A stretch of DNA of 10,000 nt from Monoplex corrugatus (Eukaryota > Mollusca > Gastropoda > Littorinimorpha > Ranellidae), in NCBI GenBank assembly GCA_030674185.1, contig CM060307.1, forward strand, positions 36,070,298 to 36,080,297, in the 5' to 3' direction. The notes below the pieces were generated by a model. That model ran no database searches and was not told the DNA's origin. It saw only the letters and a list, made by a program, of their open reading frames with translations. How positions within the stretch are numbered: position 1 is the stretch's first letter; each line of letters starts with the position of its first letter. Below, one piece after another: positions 8,495 through 10,000 of the stretch. The translations under genes were made by a program, and so were the position numbers.

Positions 8495-8555
8495 CACCAC
8501 CACCACCACCATCACCACCACCACCACCAACAACAACAACAGCAACAAAACAAAA
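8417..8555. repeat. Compound (CA)n-(ACC)n-(AAC)n tract
   Basis: CA repeats with two CATACA interruptions (8417-8492) change into ACC triplets with one ATC break (8496-8528), then into AAC triplets with one CAG (8528-8545) and a short A-rich end. Each motif differs from the last by a small change, as expected if later motifs grew from mutated edges of the earlier one. Poly-Val/Gly frames on the minus strand are artefacts. Confidence 0.96.
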
Positions 8556-8721
8556 AATGAAGGATGAAAGCCACACAAATGCCAGCCAGTGGACCATTTT
8601 CAGTGCTGCACTCTTTCGTGCAAGAGAGAAAAACGCAAGTCGCGTCATGATTGGTTCTCGCCTTTCTTCTTCCCATGCTGGTAATCAAATAGGAGCAGCC
8701 GTATAAAGTGTCGGCGAAGGA

Positions 8722-8960
8722 CCAGTCGCCATGGTGCAGCGGTTAGTCCAACGGACTACCGATTGGAAGGTTGTGGACTCGAATCATCAATCCTGTCAAA
8801 ATCATTGTGGGATTTTTCGGCTTCATCCGTCTCCTATCAGAGTTGAAGTGTGCTGTGGGCTCACTGGGAAGAGTGGGACATCACAGTCAAGTCTCATCCA
8901 CTTCGTGGATGCGGTATTAAGAATTTTGCTCAAATTCTCTGACCAACACGGCAGGTGTCA
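8722..8960 (+). mobile_element. tRNA-derived SINE (candidate)
   Basis: The tRNA-like head covers about 8725-8795. Box A reads TGGTGCAGCGG (8732-8742), matching the TRGYNNARNNG consensus. Box B reads GACTCGAATCA (8776-8786), close to GGTTCGANTCC. The two box starts are 44 bp apart, within the normal range for RNA polymerase III internal promoters. The order GCAGCGGTTAG, ACGGACTACC, GGAAGGTTGTGG is the usual order of a SINE head derived from a tRNA. The body downstream (to about 8960) has a perfect hairpin at 8895-8911 and another at 8921-8937. The 3' end and target-site duplications are not certain. The tRNA arms pair poorly, so this is a SINE and not a working tRNA gene. Family name is not assigned. 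Confidence 0.7.
8732..8786 (+). promoter_or_regulatory. RNA polymerase III internal promoter, box A and box B
   Basis: Box A is at 8732-8742 and box B at 8776-8786. Box B departs from the consensus at three positions (A, C and final A), so the promoter may be weakened. Whether it still binds TFIIIC cannot be told from sequence. Confidence 0.65.
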
Positions 8961-9717
8961 GTAACTCTCGGATCTGGTTGACGCGAGGATATATTTCGAT
9001 AATAAGCGTAGATTACAGCCCTGTCACGCAATCTCAATCCTAGAAGCTCTCTAGCGTCATGATTGTCATGCCCATCATCCTCATCGTTATAGCATTGAAA
9101 ACATTGTCCCAATTTCTTTTGCCTTAGGGTGGCGCATTTCAAAGGGAAAGCAATGAGCACAGTTAAAATCACCTAAGTGCAATGATCCTAAATTTAAGAA
9201 AACAGTGTTGTTGAATAATTGGCTTATTTGGCTTTAGCAACGTCAAGTCTAAAAAATGCTTTCTTGGCGATTCATATGACTGAATCAAGCTGTGTGACAC
9301 AGCCTTATCTGGCATTAGTGGTACTCTGCAGCCGGAAGAGTCTGACCGCCAAGGAGCCTGCAGCTGTTGAAGGTAAAGTTTGACCTGCGGTACAACAGTA
9401 ATAAAGGGAAGAAGAATCACTTTGTGGGTGAACGCTTCTTACTTCAGTGCATAGTAACCCCGCGGCTACGTCAGGGAGACTATCACGTATTGGTGGGGGG
9501 ATGGGGAAGAAGATCTCACGGCTTGTGGGATTGACATTGGCCCTGTAAAGAAGGAAGGTTTCTTTCTTATTGCGGCCTCCAACCATAGACATTGGCTACG
9601 TGTCTTTGCTCTGACCTTGTCGTGTGCACTGTAGGCCCGTGGCACATACCTCCTTATGTCTGTCTACGGCTGTTCTGGGCAGATATGCAGATTAGCAACG
9701 GCAGCTTTGAAAAATGG
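8961..9717. other. Non-coding sequence, nothing recognised
   Basis: No simple repeat is present. Three minus-strand frames (8930-9172, 9169-9420, 9305-9592) of 80-95 codons and one plus frame starting at 9592 lack any motif I recognise. The frame at 9305-9592 is the longest not made from simple sequence. It could be a decayed transposon piece or a chance frame. Confidence 0.4.
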
Positions 9718-10000
9718 CTTTTAGCTAATAACTTCTACCGTCAGAAAATGAAATATCATTGGCATTGTATCTACGAAGAGCTTTTAGCTGGTACTTCTAC
9801 CGTTAGAAAATAAGAATAATTGTCATTGTCACTGTCATTGTATCTACAAAGGGCTTTTAGCTGATACTTGTACCGTTAGAAAATAAAGAATGATTGTCAT
9901 TATCATTGTATCTACAAAGGGCTTTTAGCTGATAACTTCTCCCGTTAGGAAATAAAATATAATAGTCATTGTCATTGTATCTGCAAAAGGCTTTTAGCTG
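9718..10000. repeat. Tandem array, unit about 68 bp, open at window end
   Basis: Each unit begins CTTTTAGCT, then ATAACTTCTACCGTTAGAAAA, broken by small changes, then an AT-rich part, then ATTGTCATTGTATCTAC and AAAGGG. Unit starts are 9718, 9781, 9854, 9922 and 9991, giving lengths 63, 73, 68 and 69 bp. The length differences lie mainly in the ATTGTC-repeat part and the A-rich part. The first unit is the most diverged, as expected at an array edge, so the array probably continues to the right. Units are not multiples of three apart from the first, and stop codons appear from the second unit, so it is not coding. Confidence 0.93.

Noticed and set aside
8725..8795. Functional tRNA gene
   Set aside because: The T-arm and anticodon arm do not pair well, and the sequence continues into a non-tRNA body as in SINEs.

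Overview
This window looks like non-coding, repeat-dense DNA from an animal nuclear genome. I see no prokaryotic gene organisation, no long open reading frame with a recognisable protein domain, no rRNA and no CRISPR array. What stands out is many long dinucleotide tracts (TA, TG/CA, AG), TCTG and CCCT tetranucleotide tracts, AAC/AAG/ACC triplet tracts, a 1.4 kb minisatellite and a tRNA-derived SINE head. This mix is typical of marine invertebrates, and gastropod or other molluscan genomes fit best. That taxonomic guess is inference and not proven by any gene here.

Layout. 1-1026: unique-looking AT/GC-mixed sequence with a perfect 8-bp stem hairpin at 178-200 and a short piece (316-349) that reappears at 8158-8192. 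1027-1908: a cluster of microsatellites, (TG)(TA)(TG), then an inverted CA tract, then (AG)22 with a GGGA tail, then a TGTC tract. About 1931-3318: a minisatellite with a 23-bp unit (about 60 copies) that is homogeneous in the centre, diverged at both edges, and carries higher-order duplications at each edge. 3420-3870: CA-like and pyrimidine-rich simple sequence, with an exact 20-bp tandem duplication at 3774-3813. About 3915-5060: AT-rich DNA holding a degenerate motif, TGTTTAC with a conserved upstream part, recurring at about 62-bp or shorter spacing; a 249-bp interrupted CA array lies inside it. 5270-5720: TG, CCCT, TCTG, CG-alternating and AAG/AAC/CAG tracts. 5720-7796: mostly featureless, with pyrimidine-rich stretches. 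7797-7850: a 27-bp AT-rich tandem duplication. 8417-8555: compound CA-ACC-AAC tract. About 8722-8960: a SINE candidate with RNA polymerase III box A and box B. 8961-9717: no recognisable feature. 9718-10000: a tandem array with units of 63-73 bp that runs off the window end.

No genes act together here that I can support. The open reading frames are poly-dipeptide or poly-amino-acid readings of microsatellites, or short frames without a recognised family. The part most worth following up is the tandem-repeat architecture: the 23-bp array with its edge duplications, the degenerate motif array, and the right-end array. I did not find evidence for a new enzymatic or defence system.
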